64,000 nucleotides of DNA from Auanema rhodensis (lineage: Eukaryota; Nematoda; Chromadorea; Rhabditida; Rhabditidae). The DNA is taken from the NCBI GenBank assembly GCA_964057225.1, contig OZ059897.1, positions 17,670,001 through 17,734,000 of the forward strand, written 5' to 3'. This document shows, piece after piece, positions 1 through 11,200 of this stretch. Within the stretch, counting starts at the first letter, position 1. Every line of letters starts with the position of its first letter. A program made the translations under genes and the position numbers. The notes under the pieces were generated by a model, which searched no databases, had not been told where the DNA came from, and saw only the letters and a list, made by a program, of their open reading frames with translations.

Positions 1-122
1 TTTTCGAAAAATTTCAAAATAATTTAGCAAAAAGTAGATGTTTTTAGATTCCTTTTTTCAAGGCAAAGACGATGGACAATGTTATTCAACGAAAAAATTA
101 ATTCTTCAGGGTGAAAATCGAG

Positions 123-144
123 GATATAAGTGTGAACTTATATC
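123..144. repeat. Inverted repeat 1: 9-bp perfect stem with GTGA loop
   Basis: Arms gatataagt (123-131) and acttatatc (136-144) are perfect reverse complements around the four bases gtga. In a plus-strand transcript the loop would be GUGA, which fits the GNRA tetraloop family. The same hairpin recurs in every unit at the same offset. The only arm change I noticed is g to a at base 2587 in unit 8. It sits in the most conserved part of the monomer. Function is unknown; protein binding, cruciform extrusion or RNA folding are all possible. Confidence 0.9.
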
Positions 145-161
145 AGTTGATATATCGGTGC

Positions 162-212
162 ATTTTTAAGCTAGCGCAAATCTGATAACACAGATCGACG
201 CAGCTTAAAAAT
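162..212. repeat. Inverted repeat 2: long composite hairpin with 11-bp outer stem
   Basis: Outer arms atttttaagct (162-172) and agcttaaaaat (202-212) pair perfectly. Inside them are an unpaired A (173), a 3-bp stem (174-176 with 199-201), a 3x3 internal loop, and a 5-bp stem atctg/cagat (180-184 with 191-195) around the loop ataaca. An NheI-type GCTAGC site lies at 170-175. The arms are not strictly protected. Class T5 carries c167, opposite a207. Units 3 and 5 carry g183, and units 4 and 6 carry c176 and c181, all of which break inner pairs. Units 163 and 170 carry c169, and units 167 and 174 carry g204. Confidence 0.88.
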
Positions 213-295
213 CCGCATCGAATGCACTATACTACATTGAGAAACGCTTAATACAAAAATTAGTTATGATCGTTTGAAAAATGATGCATTAGTGT

Positions 296-323
296 ATGTT
301 GAGTTTCCATGTACACTCAACAT
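296..323. repeat. Inverted repeat 3: 9-bp perfect stem, 10-base loop
   Basis: Arms atgttgagt (296-304) and actcaacat (315-323) are reverse complements around ttccatgtac. The element is present in essentially all units. Exceptions are units 178, 181 and 182 at the right end, where t317 becomes a (cacacaac) and one pair is lost, unit 73, where c318 becomes t, and unit 156, where t324, just outside the stem, becomes g. A GTAC site lies at 311-314. Confidence 0.88.
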
Positions 324-329
324 TGCTTC

Positions 330-400
330 CGAAAACATTTTGACAAAAATTTTTTCGAAAAATTTCAAAATAATTTAGCAAAAAGTAGATGTTTTTAGAT
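330..400. other. A-tract/T-tract rich segment spanning the unit junction, with 12-bp palindrome
   Basis: From about unit position 330 through the junction to about 50, short runs of A and T recur at roughly 10-13-base spacing (aaaa, tttt, aaaaa, tttttt, aaaaa, aaaa, aaaaa, ttttt). Such phased tracts are known to curve DNA. At the junction, tttttcgaaaaa (351-362 here) is a perfect 12-bp palindrome containing TTCGAA. Units 16 and 26 lose it by g to a at 5271 and 8781. Curvature is inferred from the pattern, not calculated. Confidence 0.65.
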
Positions 401-702
401 TCCTTTTTTCAAGGCAAAGACGATGGACAATGTTATTCAACGAAAAAATTTATTCTTCAGGGTGAAAATCGAGGATATAAGTGTGAACTTATATCAGTTG
501 ATATATCGGTGCATTTTTAAGCTAGCGCAAATCTGATAACACAGATCGACGCAGCTTAAAAATCCGCATCGAATGCACTATACTACATTGAGAAACGCCT
601 AATACAAAAATTAGTTATGATCGTTTGAAAAATGATGCATTAGTGTATGTTGAGTTTCCATGTACACTCAACATTGCTTCCGAAAACATTTTGACAAAAA
701 TT

Positions 703-2106
703 TTTTCGAAAAATTTCAAAATAATTTAGCAAAAAGTAGATGTTTTTAGATTCCTTTTTTCAAGGCAAAGACGATGGACAATGTTATTCAACGAAAAAAT
801 TAATTCTTCAGGGTGAAAATCGAGGATATAAGTGTGAACTTATATCAGTTGATATCTCGGTGCATTTTTAAGCTAGCGCAAATCGGATAACACAGATCGA
901 CGCAGCTTAAAAATCCGCATCGAATGCACTATACTACATTGAGAAACGCTTAATACAAAAATTAGTTATGATCGTTTGAAAAATGATGCATTAGTGTATG
1001 TTGAGTTTCCATGTACACTCAACATTGCTTCCAAAAACATTTTGACAAAAATTTTTTCGAAAAATTTCAAAATAATTTAGCAAAAAGTAGATGTTTTTAG
1101 ATTCCTTTTCTCAAGGCAAAGACGATGGACAATGTTATTCAACGAAAAAATTTATTCTTCAGGGTGAAAATCGAGGATATAAGTGTGAACTTATATCAGT
1201 TGATATCTCGGTGCATTTTTAAGCTAGCCCAAACCTGATAACACAGATCGACGCAGCTTAAAAATCCGCATCGAATGCACTATACTACATTGAGAAACGC
1301 CTAATACAAAAATTAGTTATGATCGTTTGAAAAATGATGCATTAGTGTATGTTGAGTTTCCATGTACACTCAACATTGCTTCCGAAAACATTTTGACAAA
1401 AATTTTTTCGAAAAATTTCAAAATAATTTAGCAAAAAGTAGATGTTTTTAGATTCCTTTTTTCAAGGCAAAGACGATGGACAATGTTATTCAACGAAAAA
1501 ATTAATTCTTCAGGGTGAAAATCGAGGATATAAGTGTGAACTTATATCAGTTGATATCTCGGTGCATTTTTAAGCTAGCGCAAATCGGATAACACAGATC
1601 GACGCAGCTTAAAAATCCGCATCGAATGCACTATACTACATTGAGAAACGCTTAATACAAAAATTAGTTATGATCGTTTGAAAAATGATGCATTAGTGTA
1701 TGTTGAGTTTCCATGTACACTCAACATTGCTTCCAAAAACATTTTGACAAAAATTTTTTCGAAAAATTTCAAAATAATTTAGCAAAAAGTAGATGTTTTT
1801 AGATTCCTTTTCTCAAGGCAAAGACGATGGACAATGTTATTCAACGAAAAAATTTATTCTTCAGGGTGAAAATCGAGGATATAAGTGTGAACTTATATCA
1901 GTTGATATCTCGGTGCATTTTTAAGCTAGCCCAAACCTGATAACACAGATCGACGCAGCTTAAAAATCCGCATCGAATGCACTATACTACATTGAGAAAC
2001 GCCTAATACAAAAATTAGTTATGATCGTTTGAAAAATGATGCGTTAGTGTATGTTGAGTTTCCATGTACACTCAACATTGCTTCCGAAAACATTTTGACA
2101 AAAATT
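703..2106. repeat. Tandem duplication of a 702-bp dimer (units 3-4 and 5-6)
   Basis: Units 3 and 5 share c154, g183 and a331. Units 4 and 6 share the ctcaagg variant (c57), ttt at 98-100, gcccaaacc (c176, c181), cgccta and g331. These combinations occur nowhere else in the window. The two dimers, 703-1404 and 1405-2106, differ at only one site that I noticed (g at 2043 in unit 6, unit position 288). This is a recent duplication of a two-unit block. Confidence 0.88.
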
Positions 2107-3510
2107 TTTTCGAAAAATTTCAAAATAATTTAGCAAAAAGTAGATGTTTTTAGATTCCTTTTTTCAAGGCAAAGACGATGGACAATGTTATTCAACAAAA
2201 AAATTAATTCTTCAGGGTGAAAATCGAGGATATAAGTGTGAACTTATATCAATTGATATCTCGGTGCATTTTTAAGCTAGCGCAAATCTGATAACACAGA
2301 TCGACGCAGCTTAAAAATCCGCATCGAATGCACTATACTACATTGAGAAACGCTTAATACAAAAATTAGTTATGATCGTTTGAAAAATGATGCATTAGTG
2401 TATGTTGAGTTTCCATGTACACTCAACATTGCTTCCGAAAACATTTTGACAAAAATTTTTTCGAAAAATTTCAAAATAATTTAGCAAAAAGTAGATGTTT
2501 TTAGATTCCTTTTTTCAAGGCAAAGACGATGGACAATGTTATTCAACGAAAAAATTGATTCTTCAGGGTGAAAATTGAGGATATAAATGTGAACTTATAT
2601 CAGTTGATATCTCGGTGCATTTTTAAGCTAGCGCAAATCTGATAACACAGATCGACGCAGCTTAAAAATCCGCATCGAATGCACTATACTACATTGAGAA
2701 ACGCTTAATACAAAAATTAGTTATGATCGTTTGAAAAATGATGCATTAGTGTATGTTGAGTTTCCATGTACACTCAACATTGCTTCCAAAAACATTTTGA
2801 CAAAAATTTTTTCGAAAAATTTCAAAATAATTTAGCAAAAAGTAGATGTTTTTAGATTCCTTTTTTCAAGGCAAAGACGATGGACAATGTTATTCAACGA
2901 AAAAATTTATTCTTCAGGGTGAAAATCGAGGATATAAGTGTGAACTTATATCAGTTGATATATCGGTGCATTTTTAAGCTAGCGCAAATCTGATAACACA
3001 GATCGACGCAGCTTAAAAATCCGCATCGAATGCACTATACTACATTGAGAAACGCCTAATACAAAAATTAGTTATGATCGTTTGAAAAATGATGCATTAG
3101 TGTATGTTGAGTTTCCATGTACACTCAACATTGCTTCCGAAAACATTTTGACAAAAATTTTTTCGAAAAATTTCAAAATAATTTAGCAAAAAGTAGATGT
3201 TTTTAGATTCCTTTTTTCAAGGCAAAGACGATGGACAATGTTATTCAACGAAAAAATTAATTCTTCAGGGTGAAAATCGAGGATATAAGTGTGAACTTAT
3301 ATCAGTTGATATCTCGGTGCATTTTTAAGCTAGCGCAAATCTGATAACACAGATCGACGCAGCTTAAAAATCCGCATCGAATGCACTATACTACATTGAG
3401 AAACGCTTAATACAAAAATTAGTTATGATCGTTTGAAAAATGATGCCTTAGTGTATGTTGAGTTTCCATGTACACTCAACATTGCTTCCAAAAACATTTT
3501 GACAAAAATT

Positions 3511-5265
3511 TTTTCGAAAAATTTCAAAATAATTTAGCAAAAAGTAGATTTTTTTAGATTCCTTTTTTCAAGGCAAAGACGATGGACAATGTTATTCAAC
3601 GAAAAAATTAATTCTTCAGGGTGAAAATCGAGGATATAAGTGTGAACTTATATCAGTTGATATCTCGGTGCATTTTTAAGCTAGCGCAAATCTGATAACA
3701 CAGATCGACGCAGCTTAAAAATCCGCATCGAATGCACTATACTACATTGAGAAACGCTTAATACAAAAATTAGTTATGATCGTTTGAAAAATGATGCATT
3801 AGTGTATGTTGAGTTTCCATGTACACTCAACATTGCTTCCAAAAACATTTTGACAAAAATTTTTTCGAAAAATTTCAAAATAATTTAGCAAAAAGTAGAT
3901 TTTTTTAGATTCCTTTTTTCAAGGCAAAGACGATGGACAATGTTATTCAACGAAAAAATTAATTCTTCAGGGTGAAAATCGAGGATATAAGTGTGAACTT
4001 ATATCAGTTGATATCTCGGTGCATTTTTAAGCTAGCGCAAATCTGATAACACAGATCGACGCAGCTTAAAAATCCGCATCGAATGCACTATACTACATTG
4101 AGAAACGCTTAATACAAAAATTAGTTATGATCGTTTGAAAAATGATGCATTAGTGTATGTTGAGTTTCCATGTACACTCAACATTGCTTCCAAAAACATT
4201 TTGACAAAAATTTTTTCGAAAAATTTCAAAATAATTTAGCAAAAAGTAGATGTTTTTAGATTCCTTTTTTCAAGGCAAAGACGATGGACAATGTTATTCA
4301 ACGAAAAAATCAATTCTTCAGGGTGAAAATCGAGGATATAAGTGTGAACTTATATCAGTTGATATCTCGGTGCATTTTTAAGCTAGCGCAAATCTGATAA
4401 CACAGATCGACGCAGCTTAAAAATCCGCATCGAATGCACTATACTACATTGAGAAACGCTTAATACAAAAATTAGTTATGATCGTTTGAAAAATGATGCA
4501 TTAGTGTATGTTGAGTTTCCATGTACACTCAACATTGCTTCCAAAAACATTTTGACAAAAATTTTTTCGAAAAATTTCAAAATAATTTAACAAAAAGTAC
4601 ATTTTTGTAGGTTCCTTTTTTCAAGGCAAAGACGATGGACAATGTTATTCAACGAAAAAATTAATTCTTCAGGGTGAAAATCGAGGATATAAGTGTGAAC
4701 TTATATCAGTTGATATCTCGGTGCATTTTTAAGCTAGCGCAAATCTGATAACACAGATCGACGCAGCTTAAAAATCCGCATCGAATGCACTATACTACAT
4801 TGAGAAACGCTTAATACAAAAATTAGTTATGATCGTTTGAAAAATGATGCATTAGTGTATGTTGAGTTTCCATGTACACTCAACATTGCTTCCAAAAACA
4901 TTTTGACAAAAATTTTTTCGAAAAATTTCAAAATAATTTAGCAAAAAGTAGATGTTTTTAGATTCCTTTTTTCAAGGCAAAGACGATGGACAATGTTATT
5001 CAACGAAAAAATTAATTCTTCAGGGTGAAAATCGAGGATATAAGTGTGAACTTATATCAGTTGATATCTCGGTGCATTTTTAAGCTAGCGCAAATCTGAT
5101 AACACAGATCGACGCAGCTTAAAAATCCGCATCGAATGCACTATACTACATTGAGAAACGCTTAATACAAAAATTAGTTATGATCGTTTGAAAAATGATG
5201 CATTAGTGTATGTTGAGTTTCCATGTACACTCAACATTGCTTCCAAAAACATTTTGACAAAAATT
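3511..5265. repeat. Transition block, units 11-15, with a duplicated pair
   Basis: Units 11 (3511) and 12 (3862) share gtagattttttt, where position 40 is t in an otherwise G-type box. That is the only partial intermediate between the G and T boxes that I saw. Unit 13 has c99 alone (tcaatt). Unit 14 (4564) is the first T-box unit and carries t86, so it is class Tt. Unit 15 is plain G with c154. From here rightward position 331 is always a. Confidence 0.8.
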
Positions 5266-8200
5266 TTTTCAAAAAATTTCAAAATAATTTAACAAAAAGT
5301 ACATTTTTGTAGGTTCCTTTTTTCAAGGCAAAGACGATGGACAATGTTATCCAACGAAAAAATTAATTCTTCAGGGTGAAAATCGAGGATATAAGTGTGA
5401 ACTTATATCAGTTGATATCTCGGTGCATTTTTAAGCTAGCGCAAATCTGATAACACAGATCGACGCAGCTTAAAAATCCGCATCGAATGCACTATACTAC
5501 ATTGAGAAACGCTTAATACAAAAATTAGTTATGATCGTTTGAAAAATGATGCATTAGTGTATGTTGAGTTTCCATGTACACTCAACATTGCTTCCAAAAA
5601 CATTTTGACAAAAATTTTTTCGAAAAATTTCAAAATAATTTAGCAAAAAGTAGATGTTTTTAGATTTCTTTTTTCAAGGCAAAGACGATGGACAATGTTA
5701 TTCAACGAAAAAATTAATTCTTCAGGGTGAAAATCGAGGATATAAGTGTGAACTTATATCAGTTGATATATCGGTGCATTTTTAAGCTAGCGCAAATCTG
5801 ATAACACAGATCGACGCAGCTTAAAAATCCGCATCGAATGCACTATACTACATTGAGAAACGCTTAATACAAAAATTAGTTATGATCGTTTGAAAAATGA
5901 TGCATTAGTGTATGTTGAGTTTCCATGTACACTCAACATTGCTTCCAAAAACATTTTGACAAAAATTTTTTCGAAAAATTTCAAAATAATTTAACAAAAA
6001 GTACATTTTTGTAGGTTCCTTTTTTCAAGGCAAAGACGATGGACAATGTTATCCAACGAAAAAATTAATTCTTCAGGGTGAAAATCGAGGATATAAGTGT
6101 GAACTTATATCAGTTGATATCTCGGTGCATTTTTAAGCTAGCGCAAATCTGATAACACAGATCGACGCAGCTTAAAAATCCGCATCGAATGCACTATACT
6201 ACATTGAGAAACGCTTAATACAAAAATTAGTTATGATCGTTTGAAAAATGATGCATTAGTGTATGTTGAGTTTCCATGTACACTCAACATTGCTTCCAAA
6301 AACATTTTGACAAAAATTTTTTCGAAAAATTTCAAAATAATTTAGCAAAAAGTAGATGTTTTTAGATTCATTTTTTCAAGGCAAAGACGATGGACAATGT
6401 TATTCAACGAAAAAAACAATTCTTCAGGGTGAAAATCGAGGATATAAGTGTGAACTTATATCAGTTGATATCTCGGTGCATTTTTAAGCTAGCGCAAATC
6501 TGATAACACAGATCGACGCAGCTTAAAAATCCGCATCGAATGCACTATACTACATTGAGAAACGCTTAATACAAAAATTAGTTATGATCGTTTGAAAAAT
6601 GATGCATTAGTGTATGTTGAGTTTCCATGTACACTCAACATTGCTTCCAAAAACATTTTGACAAAAATTTTTTCGAAAAATTTCAAAATAATTTAGCAAA
6701 AAGTAGATGTTTTTAGATTCCTTTTTTCAAGGCAAAGACGATGGACAATGTTATTCAACGAAAAAATTAATTCTTCAGGGTGAAAATCGAGGATATAAGT
6801 GTGAACTTATATCAGTTGATATATCGGTGCATTTTTAAGCTAGCGCAAATCTGATAACACAGATCGACGCAGCTTAAAAATCCGCATCGAATGCACTATA
6901 CTACATTGAGAAACGCTTAATACAAAAATTAGTTATGATCGTTTGAAAAATGATGCATTAGTGTATGTTGAGTTTCCATGTACACTCAACATTGCTTCCA
7001 AAAACATTTTGACAAAAATTTTTTCGAAAAATTTCAAAATAATTTAGCAAAAAGTAGATGTTTTTAGATTCCTTTTTTCAAGGCAAAGACGATGGACAAT
7101 GTTATTCAACGAAAAAATTAATTCTTCAGGGTGAAAATCGAGGATATAAGTGTGAACTTATATCAGTTGATATATCGGTGCATTTTTAAGCTAGCGCAAA
7201 TCTGATAACACAGATCGACGCAGCTTAAAAATCCGCATCGAATGCACTATACTACATTGAGAAACGCTTAATACAAAAATTAGTTATGATCGTTTGAAAA
7301 ATGATGCATTAGTGTATGTTGAGTTTCCATGTACACTCAACATTGCTTCCAAAAACATTTTGACAAAAATTTTTTCGAAAAATTTCAAAATAATTTAGCA
7401 AAAAGTAGATGTTTTTAGATTCCTTTTTTCAAGGCAAAGACGATGGACAATGTTATTCAACGAAAAAATTAATTCTTCAGGGTGAAAATCGAGGATATAA
7501 GTGTGAACTTATATCAGTTGATATATCGGTGCATTTTTAAGCTAGCGCAAATCTGATAACACAGATCGACGCAGCTTAAAAATCCGCATCGAATGCACTA
7601 TACTACATTGAGAAACGCTTAATACAAAAATTAGTTATGATCGTTTGAAAAATGATGCATTAGTGTATGTTGAGTTTCCATGTACACTCAACATTGCTTC
7701 CAAAAACATTTTGACAAAAATTTTTTCGAAAAATTTCAAAATAATTTAGCAAAAAGTAGATGTTTTTAGATTCCTTTTTTCAAGGCAAAGACGATGGACA
7801 ATGTTATTCAACGAAAAAATTAATTCTTCAGGGTGAAAATCGAGGATATAAGTGTGAACTTATATCAGTTGATATATCGGTGCATTTTTAAGCTAGCGCA
7901 AATCTGATAACACAGATCGACGCAGCCTAAAAATCCGCATCGAATGCACTATACTACATTGAGAAACGCTTAATACAAAAATTAGTTATGATCGTTTGAA
8001 AAATGATGCATTAGTGTATGTTGAGTTTCCATGTACACTCAACATTGCTTCCAAAAACATTTTGACAAAAATTTTTTCGAAAAATTTCAAAATAATTTAA
8101 CAAAAAGTACATTTTTGTAGGTTCCTTTTTTCAAGGCAAAGACGATGGACAATGTTATCCAACGAAAAAATTAATTCTTCAGGGTGAAAATCGAGGATAT

Positions 8201-11200
8201 AAGTGTGAACTTATATCAGTTGATATCTCGGTGCATTTTTAAGCTAGCGCAAATCTGATAACACAGATCGACGCAGCTTAAAAATCCGCATCGAATGCAC
8301 TATACTACATTGAGAAACGCTTAATACAAAAATTAGTTATGATCGTTTGAAAAATGATGCATTAGTGTATGTTGAGTTTCCATGTACACTCAACATTGCT
8401 TCCAAAAACATTTTGACAAAAATTTTTTCGAAAAATTTCAAAATAATTTAACAAAAAGTACATTTTTGTAGGTTCCTTTTTTCAAGGCAAAGACGATGGA
8501 CAATGTTATCCAACGAAAAAATTAATTCTTCAGGGTGAAAATCGAGGATATAAGTGTGAACTTATATCAGTTGATATCTCGGTGCATTTTTAAGCTAGCG
8601 CAAATCTGATAACACAGATCGACGCAGCTTAAAAATCCGCATCGAATGCACTATACTACATTGAGAAACGCTTAATACAAAAATTAGTTATGATCGTTTG
8701 AAAAATGATGCATTAGTGTATGTTGAGTTTCCATGTACACTCAACATTGCTTCCAAAAACATTTTGACAAAAATTTTTTCAAAAAATTTCAAAATAATTT
8801 AACAAAAAGTACATTTTTGTAGGTTCCTTTTTTCAAGGCAAAGACGATGGACAATGTTATCCAACGAAAAAATTAATTCTTCAGGGTGAAAATCGAGGAT
8901 ATAAGTGTGAACTTATATCAGTTGATATCTCGGTGCATTTTTAAGCTAGCGCAAATCTGATAACACAGATCGACGCAGCTTAAAAATCCGCATCGAATGC
9001 ACTATACTACATTGAGAAACGCTTAATACAAAAATTAGTTATGATCGTTTGAAAAATGATGCATTAGTGTATGTTGAGTTTCCATGTACACTCAACATTG
9101 CTTCCAAAAACATTTTGACAAAAATTTTTTCGAAAAATTTCAAAATAATTTAGCAAAAAGTAGATGTTTTTAGATTTCTTTTTTCAAGGCAAAGACGATG
9201 GACAATGTTATTCAACGAAAAAATTAATTCTTCAGGGTGAAAATCGAGGATATAAGTGTGAACTTATATCAGTTGATATATCGGTGCATTTTTAAGCTAG
9301 CGCAAATCTGATAACACAGATCGACGCAGCTTAAAAATCCGCATCGAATGCACTATACTACATTGAGAAACGCTTAATACAAAAATTAGTTATGATCGTT
9401 TGAAAAATGATGCATTAGTGTATGTTGAGTTTCCATGTACACTCAACATTGCTTCCAAAAACATTTTGACAAAAATTTTTTCGAAAAATTTCAAAATAAT
9501 TTAACAAAAAGTACATTTTTGTAGGTTCCTTTTTTCAAGGCAAAGACGATGGACAATGTTATCCAACGAAAAAATTAATTCTTCAGGGTGAAAATCGAGG
9601 ATATAAGTGTGAACTTATATCAGTTGATATCTCGGTGCATTTTTAAGCTAGCGCAAATCTGATAACACAGATCGACGCAGCTTAAAAATCCGCATCGAAT
9701 GCACTATACTACATTGAGAAACGCTTAATACAAAAATTAGTTATGATCGTTTGAAAAATGATGCATTAGTGTATGTTGAGTTTCCATGTACACTCAACAT
9801 TGCTTCCAAAAACATTTTGACAAAAATTTTTTCGAAAAATTTCAAAATAATTTAGCAAAAAGTAGATGTTTTTAGATTCATTTTTTCAAAGCAAAGACGA
9901 TGGACAATGTTATTCAACGAAAAAAACAATTCTTCAGGGTGAAAATCGAGGATATAAGTGTGAACTTATATCAGTTGATATCTCGGTGCATTTTTAAGCT
10001 AGCGCAAATCTGATAACACAGATCGACGCAGCTTAAAAATCCGCATCGAATGCACTATACTACATTGAGAAACGCTTAATACAAAAATTAGTTATGATCG
10101 TTTGAAAAATGATGCATTAGTGTATGTTGAGTTTCCATGTACACTCAACATTGCTTCCAAAAACATTTTGACAAAAATTTTTTCGAAAAATTTCAAAATA
10201 ATTTAGCAAAAAGTAGATGTTTTTAGATTCCTTTTTTCAAGGCAAAGACGATGGACAATGTTATTCAACGAAAAAATTAATTCTTCAGGGTGAAAATCGA
10301 GGATATAAGTGTGAACTTATATCAGTTGATATATCGGTGCATTTTTAAGCTAGCGCAAATCTGATAACACAGATCGACGCAGCTTAAAAATCCGCATTGA
10401 ATGCACTATACTACATTGAGAAACGCTTAATACAAAAATTAGTTATGATCGTTTGAAAAATGATGCATTAGTGTATGTTGAGTTTCCATGTACACTCAAC
10501 ATTGCTTCCAAAAACATTTTGACAAAAATTTTTTCGAAAAATTTCAAAATAATTTAGCAAAAAGTAGATGTTTTTAGATTCCTTTTTTCAAGGCGAAGAC
10601 GATGGACAATGTTATTCAACGAAAAAATTAATTCTTCAGGGTGAAAATCGAGGATATAAGTGTGAACTTATATCAGTTGATATATCGGTGCATTTTTAAG
10701 CTAGCGCAAATCTGATAACACAGATCGACGCAGCTTAAAAATCCGCATCGAATGCACTATACTACATTGAGAAACGCTTAATACAAAAATTAGTTATGAT
10801 CGTTTGAAAAATGATGCATTAGTGTATGTTGAGTTTCCATGTACACTCAACATTGCTTCCAAAAACATTTTGACAAAAATTTTTTCGAAAAATTTCAAAA
10901 TAATTTAGCAAAAAGTAGATGTTTTTAGATTCCTTTTTTCAAGGCAAAGACGATGGACAATGTTATTCAACGAAAAAATTAATTCTTCAGGGTGAAAATC
11001 GAGGATATAAGTGTGAACTTATATCAGTTGATATATCGGTGCATTTTTAAGCTAGCGCAAATCTGATAACACAGATCGACGCAGCTTAAAAATCCGCATC
11101 GAATGCACTATACTACATTGAGAAACGCTTAATACAAAAATTAGTTATGATCGTTTGAAAAATGATGCATTAGTGTATGTTGAGTTTCCATGTACACTCA

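Larger units (their letters stand above)
1..351. repeat. Satellite monomer, reference unit 1 (class G, a154, g331)
   Basis: This unit defines the numbering. By hand count 110 of 351 bases are G or C. The first 50 bases are poly-A/T rich. Positions 27-99 hold most class-defining variants: 27, 37, 40, 44, 48, 51, 86, 98-100. Positions 101-153 are almost invariant across the array. Other recurring variable sites are 154, 167, 215, 241, 246, 248, 288, 317 and 331. The longest open stretch in any frame is about 50 codons, so the unit is non-coding. The start at base 1 is arbitrary because the window opens inside the array. I found no internal half-unit duplication, so it does not look like a simple dimer of a 175-bp repeat. 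Confidence 0.95.
1..3510. repeat. Left layer, units 1-10: divergent units, 702-bp dimers, g331 state
   Basis: Units 1-10 carry more private variants than the rest. Two kinds alternate: one with tta at 98-100 and cgctta at 245-250 (units 1, 3, 5, 7), and one with ttt and cgccta (units 2, 4, 6, 9). This gives a 702-bp dimer repeat, clearest in bases 1-2106. Position 331 is g in units 1, 2, 4, 6, 7 and 9 and a in all later units. Unit 7 (2107) has changes at 91 and 146. Unit 8 (2458) has g100, t119 and a130. Unit 10 has c288. Together these look like an older or differently homogenised layer, perhaps nearer an array edge that lies outside the window. Confidence 0.85.

Noticed and set aside
98-99. 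Apparent indel in A-class units (gaaaaaaac versus gaaaaaatt)
   Set aside because: The length is unchanged; it is two adjacent substitutions, tt to ac.
103-109. CUGAAGA on the minus strand, as in the hammerhead ribozyme core carried by some satellites
   Set aside because: I could not find a paired stem II followed by GAAA and a stem III with a cleavage triplet in the right order. A seven-base motif alone is not evidence.
193-201. gatcgacgc matches the loose RNA polymerase III B-box pattern GWTCRANNC, with tagcgcaaatctg resembling an A box upstream
   Set aside because: The A-box match is imperfect and only about 21 bases from the B box, too close for a normal promoter. The bases lie inside inverted repeat 2, which explains them.
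162-212. tRNA or other structured RNA gene
   Set aside because: It is a single extended hairpin with no cloverleaf, no conserved tRNA arms and no terminator context beyond generic T runs.
340-345. TTGACA, like a bacterial -35 box
   Set aside because: There is no convincing -10 box at the right spacing, no gene follows, and the sequence is a eukaryotic satellite. AT-rich DNA produces such matches by chance.
1-351. Identity with a known satellite such as the roughly 360-bp Tribolium TCAST or the Drosophila 359-bp family, suggested by unit length and AT content
   Set aside because: I do not recognise shared sequence beyond A/T runs. Length and composition alone are not evidence; a search of repeat databases would decide.
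1-351. Unit as a dimer of two 175-bp ancestral repeats
   Set aside because: The two halves show no alignable similarity by eye beyond short A-rich words such as cgaaaaa.
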